A model generated the notes under the pieces. The model was not told the origin of the DNA. It saw only the letters and a list, made by a program, of their open reading frames with translations, and did not search any database. A stretch of 64,000 nt of DNA from Canna indica (taxonomy: Eukaryota; Streptophyta; Magnoliopsida; Zingiberales; Cannaceae): contig CP136890.1 of the NCBI GenBank assembly GCA_034359265.1, forward strand, positions 72,107,501 through 72,171,500. The letters run 5' to 3'. Positions 46,601 to 56,879 of the stretch are shown piece after piece; the stretch's first letter is position 1; every line of letters starts with the position of its first letter. The position numbers and the translations under genes are program-made.

Positions 46601-49600
46601 CTTGAGCTACATTCTCTTCTCCAATTTGATCCACCATACTGTCAAGCAACTCAAACATCTTTTCAACATCTTTAATTGAACCGCTAGCATCAAAAGACTT
46701 AATGAACATAGTTCCTCTTGGACTATTGACTAAAAAATTAATCAAACATCTGTTCTTTCCATCAGTCCACCCATCCGACATCAATGTACAACCTGTCCTC
46801 TTCCATTCATCCCTGTAGATTTCCAATCTTGTATTGATATCATCAAGCTCTTTCTTTAAATAAGTTACTCTGACCTCATGGTAACTTGGAGGCTTTAAAC
46901 CTCTTCCATATTCAGATATTGACTTCACTATTTGTGTAAAGAGAGGACTTTTCACCAAGTTGAATGACAAAGCATTGCCATATAAGCATCTACATATATC
47001 TCTAACCACCATGTCTCTGTCCTTTACCATCCCATTCAAAGTCTGCTGTCTAGGTCCACCTTTCCCCTTCATAACAAAGACATCCATTGATCCTTTGTTT
47101 TGTGAACCCGACGTCAAAGTTCATTCCTCAAAAAAATTTGTATCATCCTCCTTCTCTTTTCCTCCCAAAATCTTCATGAATAAATTTTTCACATCCTCTG
47201 GAACTTGCAAGCATGGAGCAACTTCTTGATGAGTTCCAGCTAAATGATGCTTTACTCGAAACGTACCACCCCACATAGTTTGTGGACAATAATTACATTT
47301 GACATGTAATCTATTGTCATGAAGACTAACACAATGCTCCCAAGCAATATCTTTCTTTCCCTTCTTCTTAGCGGCCACCGTAGGAGCCGATTTAGGAGCC
47401 ATAAATTAATAAAACTGTAGGCTTTTTGTCTACAAGTCGCAAAGATATTAAAAAATCAATAAAACTACAACAAAGATGCTACTGTGCAACATAGATTTGG
47501 AACTTAAAATTTGAAAGAATAGAAATTGACCACAGTGCCTAAATATAAAATTATAAATCATTGATCAAGTAAATAGATGCTAGTATGTTACTATGCTAGC
47601 ATGCTACTGTGCCTAAATCAAATAGGAATTGACTAATTGACCACATGCTTAATATTGAATAAATTAACTAGTCTATAGAAGAACCTGGAATCTCGCGACC
47701 CGCCGCTCGCGTGAAGAAGACTCGCCGTGATTGCGTGAAGTGGCGGCGTCGGGGGAGGGGGTTTGCAGAAGTCGCGTGAAGTGGTAGCGTCGGCGTCGCG
47801 ATTGCAGAAGCGCGGTTGAGTCGGCGTCGGCGTCGCCTCTCTCGCGTGAAGTCGCAACAACGTCGGGGAGGGCGGATTGCAGAAATGAAGCTTGCCGCGT
47901 GTCGCTCGTGCGCCTGTGAAGTCGCGGCAGAGCAATCGCCGCGGTAGAGGAAGCGTCGCCGAGATTTCCGCGTGAAATCGCGCCTGTGAAGGCGCCTCTG
48001 AATTGCATATCTCCGAATCGCCTGAATCGAATATTCAGAATCGCGAGTCTGAATCGCTGCGATTCAGGCGATTCTTATACGATTCAGCGTCCAAAATGAT
48101 TCGATCTGCTTTTCGAATCGCTGGTACGCCGTATCGAATTGAATCGAATCGTGTGATTCAAATCGTGAATCGCACGATACTAACAACAGAGGCTGGTTGA
48201 GCATGTTCTTCTCGATTTTATTTACATCCGATCTCGCCGCATATCTAGATGATGACAATTCCGGGCTCGTAAACATAGTCCTCAAGCCAATCTTTCTTTG
48301 TTGGAGCGACTTTAATGCGAGGAAATTTGTTGCAAATCGAGTCGCTCTTGGTCGAAGAATTTCACCTAAAGACGAATTATAATTAAATATTTATTAGTAA
48401 TTAATTATGATGAACTAAATAATTTTTTTAGCATTTTTCTTTAAAAGTTTTACCATTTGTAAATTTCTTCATAAGGGCATGAACTCATGTCTGATTGTAA
48501 ATAAATCAGGTGATCTATTGCGCTTTCTTTACTCTCGACTTCACCAAGGGCATATCACTGATATCCTTCATCATAAGATCTATACAAAGTGCGACACATA
48601 GAGTCCAAAATATGTGAGAATAATTATCTCACCTGCCCTTTTGAAGTTTGCCCTATTTTCCATTACAACTTGCATGATGTGTTGCGGACCAATCTCCTCG
48701 ATCACGTCTTTCGTCAACTTTGAGGTATAGATTGCATCATGATAATGATCCAAAGTATTCACTAATTTGTGATACACCACTTTACTATTGCATTGGATTG
48801 CCGACCTTTTTGGATTGTCGACACCATAAGTCGGTAGTAGGGATTATTGGTTGCATTTGGGGAATTTGGCTCAAGTGGAATCATTTGGAGATTGTTCTCC
48901 CCAACTCCCACTTTTTGTTCTTGCTCCAAGCATCATCGATACACGGTTACTTCGATGCATGAGAAGGAAAAGCCTTGGGATCAAGGTCAGTTATATCAAT
49001 TGAAGATCTCCTACCGCTTCATCCAAGAAACCTCAAATGCCTCTGCTTCTTCCAATTGAAGGTCCCCACATGCTAAAACTCCAGCCAATATGAGGACCGG
49101 AGGGAATTGAACCACTTCGGTTCATTGCTGTCGCAGTCGAAGATGAGCCAACATTGCTGGTGCCGCCACTACCATTTTCAAATTGAGATATGGGATAATA
49201 CCTGCGATCTCGCTCGAATGCTTATTGTTCCAATGAAGCATGGTGGAGGCTGCAAGCTCCAGCTCATCCCCATCACCACAACCCTCAAATTGGTCATAGT
49301 GCACGTCTTCTGTAGCTCTCCGATCGAACTCTTATCTTTATTCGGCATCTCGAACACATTGCTCTCGTTTTTTGTCGAGCAAGTCCTTGATGAGCTTCAA
49401 GACCTCTACAGGTGCTTGGTTGCATTTCGCCACATCAAGACATCCTCCAGCCAAATGGTGCTTCAATCGAGTGATTCCTCCACCATGGGCAATGAATTAG
49501 CAGTAGATACATTGTCGATTTTTCTTCTTCTCTAACCGATGACAGCAATGCCGTCATGCGGAACCGGATTGAGATTTCAACGCCATTTTAACAACATTTC

Positions 49601-51984
49601 GGTATGAAGATCAAGTAAAAAAGAGAGTTTGAGAGGGTTTAAGAGAGTTTGAGAGTGTGTGGGGGTGAAATAGGGGGCTTGGGGTGTTTATATAGCCCCA
49701 AAACCCCCCTAAAATCGGGTCTTAACGGCTATATTAGTCGTTTGAAGCCGTTGGGAAAAGACCCCCAACGGCTACCGAGTGTGTACCGTCCGGTATATGC
49801 AGTATCAGTTGGTATCGAAGGGTATCGATACCTAGGCCCGGCAAATTTCAACCCAACCCAATAGCCCGGCACGATAAAATCGTGCTCGGGTCGATCCTTA
49901 TCATGTCGAGGCCACTATTGGGTCGGCCCGATAAAGCCCAAACAGTTATTTGGTCATGCCGGGCCAAACAATGTAGGCTCGACCCGCCCCAAAACCCGAT
50001 AAGATATTTTATTTAAAAAACCATTAATACGACCCGTTACTCGAATATCGGGCTATCATGCTCGAATTGACTTGATAGCTCGATTCGGGGCCCCAATAGT
50101 TTGATTTGAACTCGATAGCACGACAAACCCGATAGCATGACTCGAACCTGATAGCCCAATTTTGACTTTTCGTTATCGTGCCAATGGGCTGTGTTATAGT
50201 GGCCCGTTTACTTTCGAGTTGTGTCGGGCCTGAGACCCGAGCCGAACTTCTATTGGGTTGGGACGGCTCGTCCCAATATCTCCGTCCTGACACGAATTGC
50301 TATGTCTACCTATACCGGTTTTTTGGAAAATCGACTGCACCAGGTGATAGGGGTACGGTTTTTTTAACTTTGGATCCACGTAAATAACCACAAATATTTG
50401 GGACTTGTTGGCTTCTTGCTGTTTTAAGTGCTTGTGAATGGAAAGACGGGGTAAACAAATAAATATCAACTTAACAAATAACATCTTACAATACTAAAAA
50501 ATTGCAGCTTCTAACTTAGAAAATAAATTTTGAGAAGACCTAATTTCTAAATTGAAGGAGTCTTCACTTAGCCATGCACCGAGCTATTATTCAAGTGTCA
50601 CGTTCAGGATAAAATACATTTCATTAACACTAGGAAAAGATTGTCGCAAAATTTAAAGAGAAAGAGATATAGACAAATGTAACATCAACAAAACTCTGAG
50701 CCAATCAAATTGCATATTTTCCGCCCTAAAAATCAAAATAAATCTAGAGTGTTCTTCTTAAACCAACTGGGATAATGAAGATAGTGTATACTGTTACTAA
50801 AACCAGGTAGCATCTGTAAGGAAGTAGAACAATAAAAGATGTAGAAAGCACCAAACCTGGAAATGAGAGCTGCTAAGGCAACGAGCAATTTGTTTAAATA
50901 AGGGAACCATGCACCTATGGAACTCTGCAGGCTGCGTCGCCTCCAGTACCTCCTCTAATTCCCCAAGAAACAACACTTCCTTCTGACAGTTAGTCACAGG
51001 CCAGTACTTCAACAGCCTCCCAATGACCGTATCAGCTAGCTTATAATCCTTCTCAACAAACTGTATAATGCAGTAGGAGAGCTGCTGGTGGTACAATCCC
51101 AGAGGCTTCGGCTTGTGCAATGGGATGAGGGCACGAACAAGGAACAACTTGTGCTCCTCCTTCATTGGCAAGGCGAAGCCATTGATAATACTCCCAAGGA
51201 TCTCCAGCAGCTCACCGATGCCGCTGTGCCTCTCAGTCTCAAAGATAAATCTGTAGAAGATGTTGTTGATGGCCTTGCGGATGAAAGGACGGTGAACCAT
51301 GAACTTCCCGTAGATGCGGTGGAGGATGGTCTTAAGGTACTCGCGCTCGCGGGGATCTTCAGAATCAAAGAGGTTGAGTAGGCGAAGTACAAAGGAGTGA
51401 TCGATGTACCGCTTGGCGACCTTGGTGTCGGTGTCGGAGGAAATGACGTAGCGGAGGAGAAGCTCATACACGAGCTGGAGGTGAGGCCAGGCGGGGTCGA
51501 GAAAGGGGTCCTCCTCCTCCGGGTCCGCAGCCTCGGAGCCGGTGTTCTCGTGGGAGGCCGGAGGGAAGCAGCGGAAGATGTTGATGCCAACAGTGCGCAC
51601 GAGCTCCTCCTGCACAGGCTCCGTCAGGCGACCGGAGCCGGACTGCACGAAGTCCACGAGCTCCGAGAGCGTCTGCCGCTTCACCTCCTTCTCGCGGATC
51701 ATCTTGAGCGTGTCGGAGAAGTCGAAGATCACGGCGCAGATCTGGAGCTTGCGCAGGAAGAGCGCCTGTCGCTCGGGGACGGGCACGTCGCGGAAGAGCG
51801 GGAGACACTCGATCTGCGGGGCGGCGCCGGCACCGGAGGAGGAGAGGGTGGTGCGGGAGGCATGGTTGACGGTGACGCTAGAGACGGAGCCGGCGCCGGC
51901 GGGGAAGGAAGTAGGCTCGGCGGCGGCGGCGGACTCCGGTTTAGGTGGCTTGCGGTTGCCCCGCCTTATAATCTTGTTGAACAT
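37657..51984 (-). CDS. PP2A B' (B56) 57-kDa regulatory subunit, two coding exons around a 12.87-kb intron
   Basis: Exon 1 (51984-50857, 376 residues) and exon 2 (37986-37657, 109 residues plus stop) join in phase 0 at [17 protein letters not shown], giving 485 residues, normal for plant B' subunits. The protein targets and gives specificity to the PP2A trimer by binding the A scaffold and substrate motifs. Residues 1-60 are Ala/Ser/Gly-rich and probably disordered. The B56 HEAT-like solenoid runs from [20 protein letters not shown] through [39 protein letters not shown] and [20 protein letters not shown] to LALRALI-like helices and [20 protein letters not shown]. The tail is charged and coiled-coil-like. 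Exon 1 is GC-rich. The donor is ccag/gtttgg and the acceptor gatgatag/gtagct. It is close to the plant B'-beta/theta group. No disabling change was seen. Confidence 0.95.
40434..40946 (+). mobile_element. 5' LTR of the gag-protease LTR element (D)
   Basis: Begins tgttagggacc and ends ccgtgaca. It is a near copy of 43405-43911, with small indels. A primer site, ttggtatcaaagc, follows at 40948. Confidence 0.92.
41090..42384 (+). pseudogene. Gag of element D
   Basis: Starts [11 protein letters not shown] with a coiled-coil-like segment ([20 protein letters not shown]). After an in-frame TGA at about 41402 come [38 protein letters not shown] and, across a one-base frameshift near 41660, [20 protein letters not shown] and [20 protein letters not shown]. 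The C terminus has the zinc knuckle [13 protein letters not shown] (CX2CX4HX4C), followed by a Lys-rich tail. Gag packages the element RNA. One stop and one frameshift disable this copy. Confidence 0.92.
42465..42938 (+). CDS. Aspartic protease of element D
   Basis: An uninterrupted frame with the catalytic motif [10 protein letters not shown] at about residue 33, preceded by [14 protein letters not shown]. The family strand [20 protein letters not shown] follows. In autonomous relatives this domain is followed by RT; here the frame stops at VKEGIR. Nothing obvious disables the protease, but it has no start context of its own and would be made as a gag fusion or by frameshifting. Confidence 0.85.
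   Translation: MGERKPTTKCPEATNELMFIDIKLNSRTTRAMVDSGATHNFIVKEEAKQIRLKLGKSSSHIKVVNSKTRKIDGIARDVLLKVKGWKGQINLMVVPLDDYQVILGIEFLKSAKAVPMPFLDTIYLMGEDNPSIVPTVHSAPRSQNKLLSAIQVKEGIR
42946..43140 (+). repeat. Imperfect tandem repeat 3' of the protease in element D
   Basis: Alternating blocks of gcagatggctcataagacgc and tctaagtcgcaatattt, repeated about three times in roughly 60-75-bp steps. It replaces the pol region expected here. Confidence 0.85.
43405..43911 (+). mobile_element. 3' LTR of element D
   Basis: Copy of 40434-40946 with scattered substitutions and small indels, one of them about 13 bp near 43640. The divergence indicates an old insertion. Confidence 0.92.
45641..46131. repeat. 491-bp direct repeat, copy 1 (flanking hAT-2)
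   Basis: Matches 48192-48682 at a constant offset of 2551, with roughly ten substitutions. It is part of the hAT-1 transposase coding region (minus strand, [13 protein letters not shown]). Confidence 0.93.
46112..47402 (-). pseudogene. hAT-2 transposase (BED finger and DUF659 core)
   Basis: It starts [22 protein letters not shown] zinc finger follows ([20 protein letters not shown], ending HLAGTH). After a stop the frame from 47117 gives [40 protein letters not shown] and [14 protein letters not shown] small frameshift leads to [20 protein letters not shown] and [18 protein letters not shown]. These are canonical blocks of plant hAT transposases. It ends at [19 protein letters not shown] with no dimerisation domain. 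A frameshift and the truncation disable it. Confidence 0.92.
46132..48191 (-). mobile_element. hAT element 2 (5' half with transposase, truncated)
   Basis: On the minus strand it starts at a tagtatcgtgcgattcac terminus (about 48170) with subterminal repeats of gattcgaatc-like words down to 48000. Two transposase frames follow. The 3' half, including the C-terminal dimerisation domain and the other TIR, is missing at 46132. The break coincides exactly with the edge of the 491-bp duplication. Confidence 0.82.
48000..48180. repeat. Subterminal GAATCG repeat array of hAT-2
   Basis: More than a dozen gaatcg/cgattc words in 180 bp, such as gaatcgctgcgattc, next to the element end. Subterminal hexamer clusters are typical binding sites for hAT transposases; this assignment is an inference. 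Confidence 0.65.
48192..48682. repeat. 491-bp direct repeat, copy 2 (flanking hAT-2)
   Basis: Second copy of 45641-46131. It reads on into the upstream hAT-1 transposase sequence at 48683, while copy 1 reads on into the downstream part, so together they bracket the 2060-bp insert. Confidence 0.93.
49833..50308. mobile_element. GC-rich hAT MITE in the PP2A intron, 476 bp
   Basis: Ends taggcccggcaa and ttgctatgtcta, flanked by tcgatacc (49825-49832) and cctatacc (50309-50316), six of eight bases matching. The body is full of gggtcg/cccgat motifs. It lies at the terminus of hAT-1, so it is a later nested insertion. Confidence 0.75.
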
Positions 51985-52149
51985 TTCGCGCTCGCGCTCT
52001 GCCTGCCCCGCCGCCGACGAAACCCTAACCCCAGCTCAAGATTGATCGCGTTCTCTCCTCCCCCAATCCAGGGGGCGATTCCAACAAAGAAGAGTGAAGG
52101 AATCAAGCACAGTGGTGGGAAGGAAACCCAAGGAGGAGCAATTTAGTCA

Positions 52150-52767
52150 ATAAGAATGAGGGTGGAAAAAGAACAGAGAATGAGGAGAAAGAAGGGAGAG
52201 GATGATTCTTTTTTAAAAAAAATTAATTTAAATTTAAATTTTGGAAAAGATAAAAAGAGGGAGAAGTATTTAATTTTTGTACCATATTTGCTAATTGATA
52301 TTAGAATTTTACCAAAAAGTAATTAACTAACAAGTTGGATTAGATTTGGTGATTTTTTTGAATGGATGTGGATTGTGGATAGCAAAAAAGAAAGAAAGAA
52401 GAAGAAAAAGGTGTGGTCTTAGATATATGTGCATGAGTTGTGCTAAAAGGGTGACTGTTTAGGGTTGTGTTGGTGTCCATTGTTGCAATTTTTGTAACAA
52501 AATTAGGCAAGAAAGAATAATAAAAAGGTTGCTTCATTCAATCTATTTTGGACTACTACAATATAATAATTATGGAAAATTCTAAATAATAAGAGGTGTA
52601 GCTTGATTTCAAAAAGTGGAGATTTTCAAACTTTATACATGTTATATAAAAAATATCTAAGTAAGTCAACCTTAAATTTTGTTAAAGATTAGACTAATAA
52701 TCAATTCTCATCAAGTCAAATGTAAAAACTCTATATTTTATTTCTTTGCATGATGTTTAATAGGCAA
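52150..52767. other. Upstream region of the PP2A B' gene
   Basis: The 5' UTR occupies about 51985-52140. Beyond it is AT-rich sequence with A/G-rich runs and no convincing TATA box or coding frame. Confidence 0.4.
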
Positions 52768-53324
52768 TAGGGCTGAGCATCGGGCGGGTCGGGTCACCGA
52801 CCCGATCGGATATTAACACGAAAATTTTAAAAAAATTATATCCAACCCAACCCAAATTTTTAATCGGGGCCCGACCCGAATAATTCGAAAAAATTGGGTC
52901 CTGGCCCGATTAACCTGAATTCGATTTAGAAAAAAAATAATAATAATAAATTATCTTGAAAATAATGATAAAAAAGGTGAACAGTTGTATTAAAATTATA
53001 ATGATAGGACTTAAACTTAAGACTTCATAAACTTTATTTCCAACTTTCTAACCACAAAATCAACACCATCTTTTATTAATACATGTAACATAAATATGTA
53101 TTTAACTTAAAATCGGGTCGGGTCAGGTCGGGTCGAGTCGGGTTAAACATGATTTTCACTCGAACCCGACCCGACCCAATATACCCGAATAATCAGACCT
53201 GAAATACTAAATGAAATTTTTAAAAATGTAACCCGACCCGACCCGATATATACCCGAATAACTCGACCCAAAATAAATTTTCGGATTAATTTTTTCGGGT
53301 AGGATCGGGTTTTGCTCAGCCCTA
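52768..53324. mobile_element. GC-motif hAT MITE, 557 bp
   Basis: TIRs tagggctgagca and tgctcagcccta, with strings of gggtcgggt/acccgaccc near both ends and an AT-rich centre. The flanks aataggca and aattagca agree at six of eight positions, consistent with an old 8-bp duplication. The centre (about 53000-53065, minus strand) holds a degenerate tRNA-promoter-like segment like that in 11425-11879. Confidence 0.85.
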
Positions 53325-53497
53325 ATTAGCATATAAAATTTTTAGGGTTAATTCTCTAATGCAAATTTTAATCGTATATTTTGGAAACTGATTCTTCCTT
53401 CCAACTGTGGGGATCGATAGACCCAGTTCAAGTTTTTTTCTTGTTCTTTAATAAATTTACGGTCCATTGGTCAAGTTGGACCAGCCCGTCTAAAAAT

Positions 53498-53960
53498 TGT
53501 AAGATATATTTTATGTTTCATGTGAATTATAATATTTTATGGTTTAATAATAATTAAAATGATAAATTCTTTTTTGGTTAATTAGCATTGTTATTTAATT
53601 TAAGGATTGTGATCTTTCATAAGGGTTGCAATGAAGAGTGCGTTTGATGGAAGCATCCTCTTACCTACTATAAATAAAGGTCATGGTCCTCTCTCTACCC
53701 AATAGATTCAGTAATAGTACGTTGACTCCATCTACATTGTACTTCAAGAAAGATATTAGAGAAAGAAACCAATATCCTATTATTGTTTGAGTGTTTAAGC
53801 ATTTGATTCAATCGAAGATTTTTTAGTTACAAAGAGTTTGTCACAAATTAAATTCATGGAGAAAGGTGCGGCTCTTGAATGATAATTTTATTCTCACGTG
53901 AAAAATATGAAGTTCTAGATTCTTGATTATAAATTTCTGCGTATTAAAATTAAACTTACA
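53498..53960 (+). mobile_element. 5' LTR of Ty1/copia element E
   Basis: Begins tgtaagatatattt and ends taaacttaca, about 463 bp. It is a near copy of 61904-62364 and includes a TATA box (tataaata, 53669-53676). The primer site tgatatcagagc follows at 53963, one base off the initiator-Met type. Flank aaaat pairs with agaat after the 3' LTR. Confidence 0.92.
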
Positions 53961-54618
53961 TATGATATCAGAGCAGTTGTTAAGAATTTGTATTTTCTCA
54001 TTAAGTTAATAGTGCTTGTCTTTTTTCCGTTAATGTTTTTCTCTTAAAATGTTGTCCTCATTTGATGCCATACATGTTAGTAATCAATGGTAGTAGTGGC
54101 AATTAATTAATAGTGAAATGCATAAACTATAAACGTGCTTTCTTGTTTTGGCATTAATTGGTCATGGAAACTAGTTTATGTTCGTGCGTTGCTTTCATAT
54201 ACATTTTCCAATATAAATGTCTCTTCCTCCTTGATTTTATGTCATCTATGCATATGAAAATAGAGGACATATATATATAATTGTTTTCATTAAATTTTGC
54301 TATTGATTAATGATGATAAAAAGTAAAATAAGAGAGAGATAAAGCAAAGTGATTTTGATAATTATTTCAATTAAATGGTTGAAGTTTAAATGACAACTTG
54401 ACAGTTATTTGTCAAATGTAATTATTATTATTTTTTCTCTCGGTCATATTTTGTTTTTAGTTATTTAGTAATTAAATAATATTTTTGACTCAATATTCTT
54501 AATGATTTGTTAGTGATAATTTTAAGTTGTAAAATTAAGTTTAATTGCCTATAAAATTGATATTATAAATGACATTGTGTAAGTAATATTTATAGGTAAT
54601 TAAAATCATTATTATAAG

Positions 54619-55070
54619 CAGTGTTGTCAAACTCGCGAGTTAACTCGTAAACTCGGACGAGTTTACGATCCCAGGTATCAAAATCGAGCTAACTCGCACC
54701 CAAACTCGTTTATGGATAAACTCGGGTGAACTCGGGGTAAACTCGGTCAAACTCGTCAGTAAACTCGGGTGAACTCCGTTTGATGATAATTATTATGGAT
54801 TGAATTTGTACTTTTATATTTTATCTTTGAGTCATTGTGTGTGCTTTAATATGGACTTAGAATGTTTCATTATATATGTATTAGACTTGCACTCTTATAT
54901 TTTATCTTTATGTGTCCTTTATTAGGGAGTTGAACTGTGTCTTAATTATAATTTTCAGGTTATATTAGATTATATTTTTGTAGTATAATATTTTTTTAAT
55001 ATCAGGTAAACTCTTACGAGTTTACGGAGGCTCAACGAGTTTACTTAAACTCTCGAATTTAACAACCTTG
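54619..55070. mobile_element. hAT-type MITE in copia E leader, 452 bp
   Basis: Starts cagtgttgtcaaactcg and ends cgaatttaacaaccttg, with a perfect 8-bp duplication attataag (54611-54618 and 55071-55078). Both ends are rich in gagttta/aaactcg words. No coding frame. Confidence 0.93.
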
Positions 55071-55439
55071 ATTATAAGACTATTCTATAATCATCCAAAG
55101 GTGATTAAATGTTCTTATAATTAATTAATATTATTGTTGGTAATTAATATATTTTGTTAGACTTTCTTTGCATATCCAAAGATAGTAAATAAGTCTAATT
55201 AACATATTCTATTACCATGTTAAAATTTTGAGTATTATTATGTTTTGTGTTTGCATATATCTTAGGATCTCCCAAAGGAGAACTTTGATGTGTGTTTAAT
55301 GTTTGCTTCCATTATGTGAATTTGATTTTTATGTGTAGAATATATATATTTCTCCTATTTGCAGTATCTGTTATGTTATCTCTTCATTCGCAAGCTTCTT
55401 CTGTTCCTATATTTAATGGACTGAATTTCTCTGAATAGA

Positions 55440-56830
55440 GTGAACAAATCCAATTTCAGTTAGGTGTTTTGGATCTTGATTTAGCACTCGAAGTGGAGAA
55501 CCAACTGCTATAACTAATGAAAGCAGTGATTATGACAAGTTATACTATAAAGCTTGGGAAAGATCGAACAGATTAAGCCTGATGTTCATGCGAATGACAA
55601 TAACAAGTAACATTAAGTCTACTCTTCCCAAAATCGAAAGTGCTAAGGAATTTATGAAGCATGTGAAAGAGTGTTCTCAAACTGCTGACAAGTCTCTTGT
55701 TGGTACACTAATGAGTACTTTGACCACCATGAAATTTGATGGTTCACGTACCATGCATGAGCATATTCTTGAAATGACAAACTTAGCGGCAAAGTTAAAG
55801 TCATTAGGAATGAACGTGGATGAATACTTTTTGGTACAATTTATTTTGAATTCCTTGCCATCAGGGGCGGAGCTACCTTACGAAGAAGGGGGTAATTGCC
55901 CCCTTTCACATTTGAGATGTTTTCATTAATGTCTAAGGGGAAAGAGCAATTTTGCCCTCCTCCTTCCCCAAATTAATATATTTGTCTCCTCCCCTCCCCT
56001 CTCCCTTCCTTTATTTCAATACTATGAGAACCAATAAATATTTACTCTTAATTAAAATAAATCACACGATATTTGATAAGTGCTAATTATAAGAACACAT
56101 ATTATTATTATGATATAGAATGTGATTATTTTAACTTAGGATTCTTTTGAACTTTTAAAAAAATTGAAATGAGTCAAATATTAATCAAAATTACTTTTTT
56201 TTACTCAATAGTTTGAACATGAAATAATTATACAATTTTCTAAACTACAGAACTCAATCCTTGATTATATCATTATTTCATATTCTTTTTCTCCTTTTCC
56301 CAATAATATTATCGCGCATTTCAGCTCCCTTTGTGCTCAGCGTCGTGACCTCATGTGCAGTAATCCTTATTACGCTCACACTCATGTGCATAACTCTAAA
56401 CGTCTCGACCCCAAATGTAATCCTAAGCTCTCGTGTACAATCTTTGGTTGTTGTATTTTTCTCTTTGTTCTGTGTGAACTTTGCCCCTTCTCATATTGAT
56501 TTCTGGCTCCACCACTGCTTGTCATCCGATCAATATGGGCCTTTTCAAATGAATTATAACACTCCCAAGGGGAGTGCTAATGAATTGACAAGTATGCTCA
56601 TTCAAGAGGAGGCAAGAATATCAAAGAATCGAAGTTCTCATTTTTGTTCATTTCGTTAAGCGTCAAGAAGCTGAAAAGAGTTGGAAAGGGAAATATGAGA
56701 GAAATAAGAAGAAAGGTTTACACAACTTGAATAGATCTTATAAAGCTAGTCACAAGAAGGAACGAAACGATAAGTGTCATTTTTGTCACAAAGATAGACA
56801 CTATAAGAAGGATTGTTCTAAACGTAAAGC
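55440..56830 (+). pseudogene. Copia gag of element E, split by a MITE
   Basis: The frame starting near 55582 encodes a UBN2-type copia gag (ESAKEFMKHVKECSQTADKS, MHEHILEMTNLAAKLKSLG, QFILNSLP). The MITE at 55862-56517 interrupts it, and the text resumes with DQYGPFQMNYNT and ELTSMLIQEEARIS. The zinc knuckle CHFCHKDRHYKKDC (CX2CX4HX4C) is at 56774-56816. Stops precede and follow. Gag forms the virus-like particle in intact relatives. Confidence 0.9.
55862..56517. mobile_element. hAT-type MITE in copia gag, 656 bp
   Basis: Ends caggggcggagctacc and ggctccaccactg. Flanks cttgccat (55854-55861) and cttgtcat (56518-56525) agree at seven of eight bases. Removing it restores the gag reading. The plus-strand frame 56261-56659 spans the junction and is a chance frame. 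Confidence 0.9.
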
Positions 56831-56879
56831 TTTGTTCGAAAAGAAAGGTAAGCCGAGTGCTTTTAATTGTATGTTTCGA

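Larger units (their letters stand above)
43912..49832 (-). mobile_element. hAT element 1 (degenerate autonomous hAT relic)
   Basis: Minus-strand transposase text runs from about 49530 to 44390. A BED zinc finger lies at the N terminus ([20 protein letters not shown], about 49380-49490, after correcting a stop). A DUF659-like stretch near 48580-48780 reads [40 protein letters not shown] follows, then a degraded C-terminal region. A TATA box (tatataaa, 49687-49694) sits upstream, next to accggt-rich terminal repeats near 49780-49832 and 43920-43960. Element D sits in its other end (left terminus about 40400) and hAT-2 in its middle. Multiple stops make it dead. Confidence 0.8.
37987..50856 (-). 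other. Giant intron of the PP2A B' gene
   Basis: 12,870 bp between the two coding exons. From the 3' side it holds about 2.4 kb without recognisable features (37987-40390), the gag-protease LTR element, two hAT transposase elements, a GC-rich hAT MITE and about 500 bp of plain intron up to exon 1. The element coding strands vary, and none supplies a plausible alternative exon to the host frame. Confidence 0.92.

Noticed and set aside
47633..48008. Two minus-strand frames just upstream of the hAT-2 transposase
   Set aside because: GC-rich, repeat-like untranslated leader of hAT-2 with no protein similarity. The transposase start at 47402 is clear.
51397..52146. A 249-codon plus-strand open frame opposite PP2A exon 1
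   Set aside because: It is the antisense shadow of a GC-rich exon. Its Gly/Glu-rich translation has no family features, while the minus strand is a perfect B56 protein.
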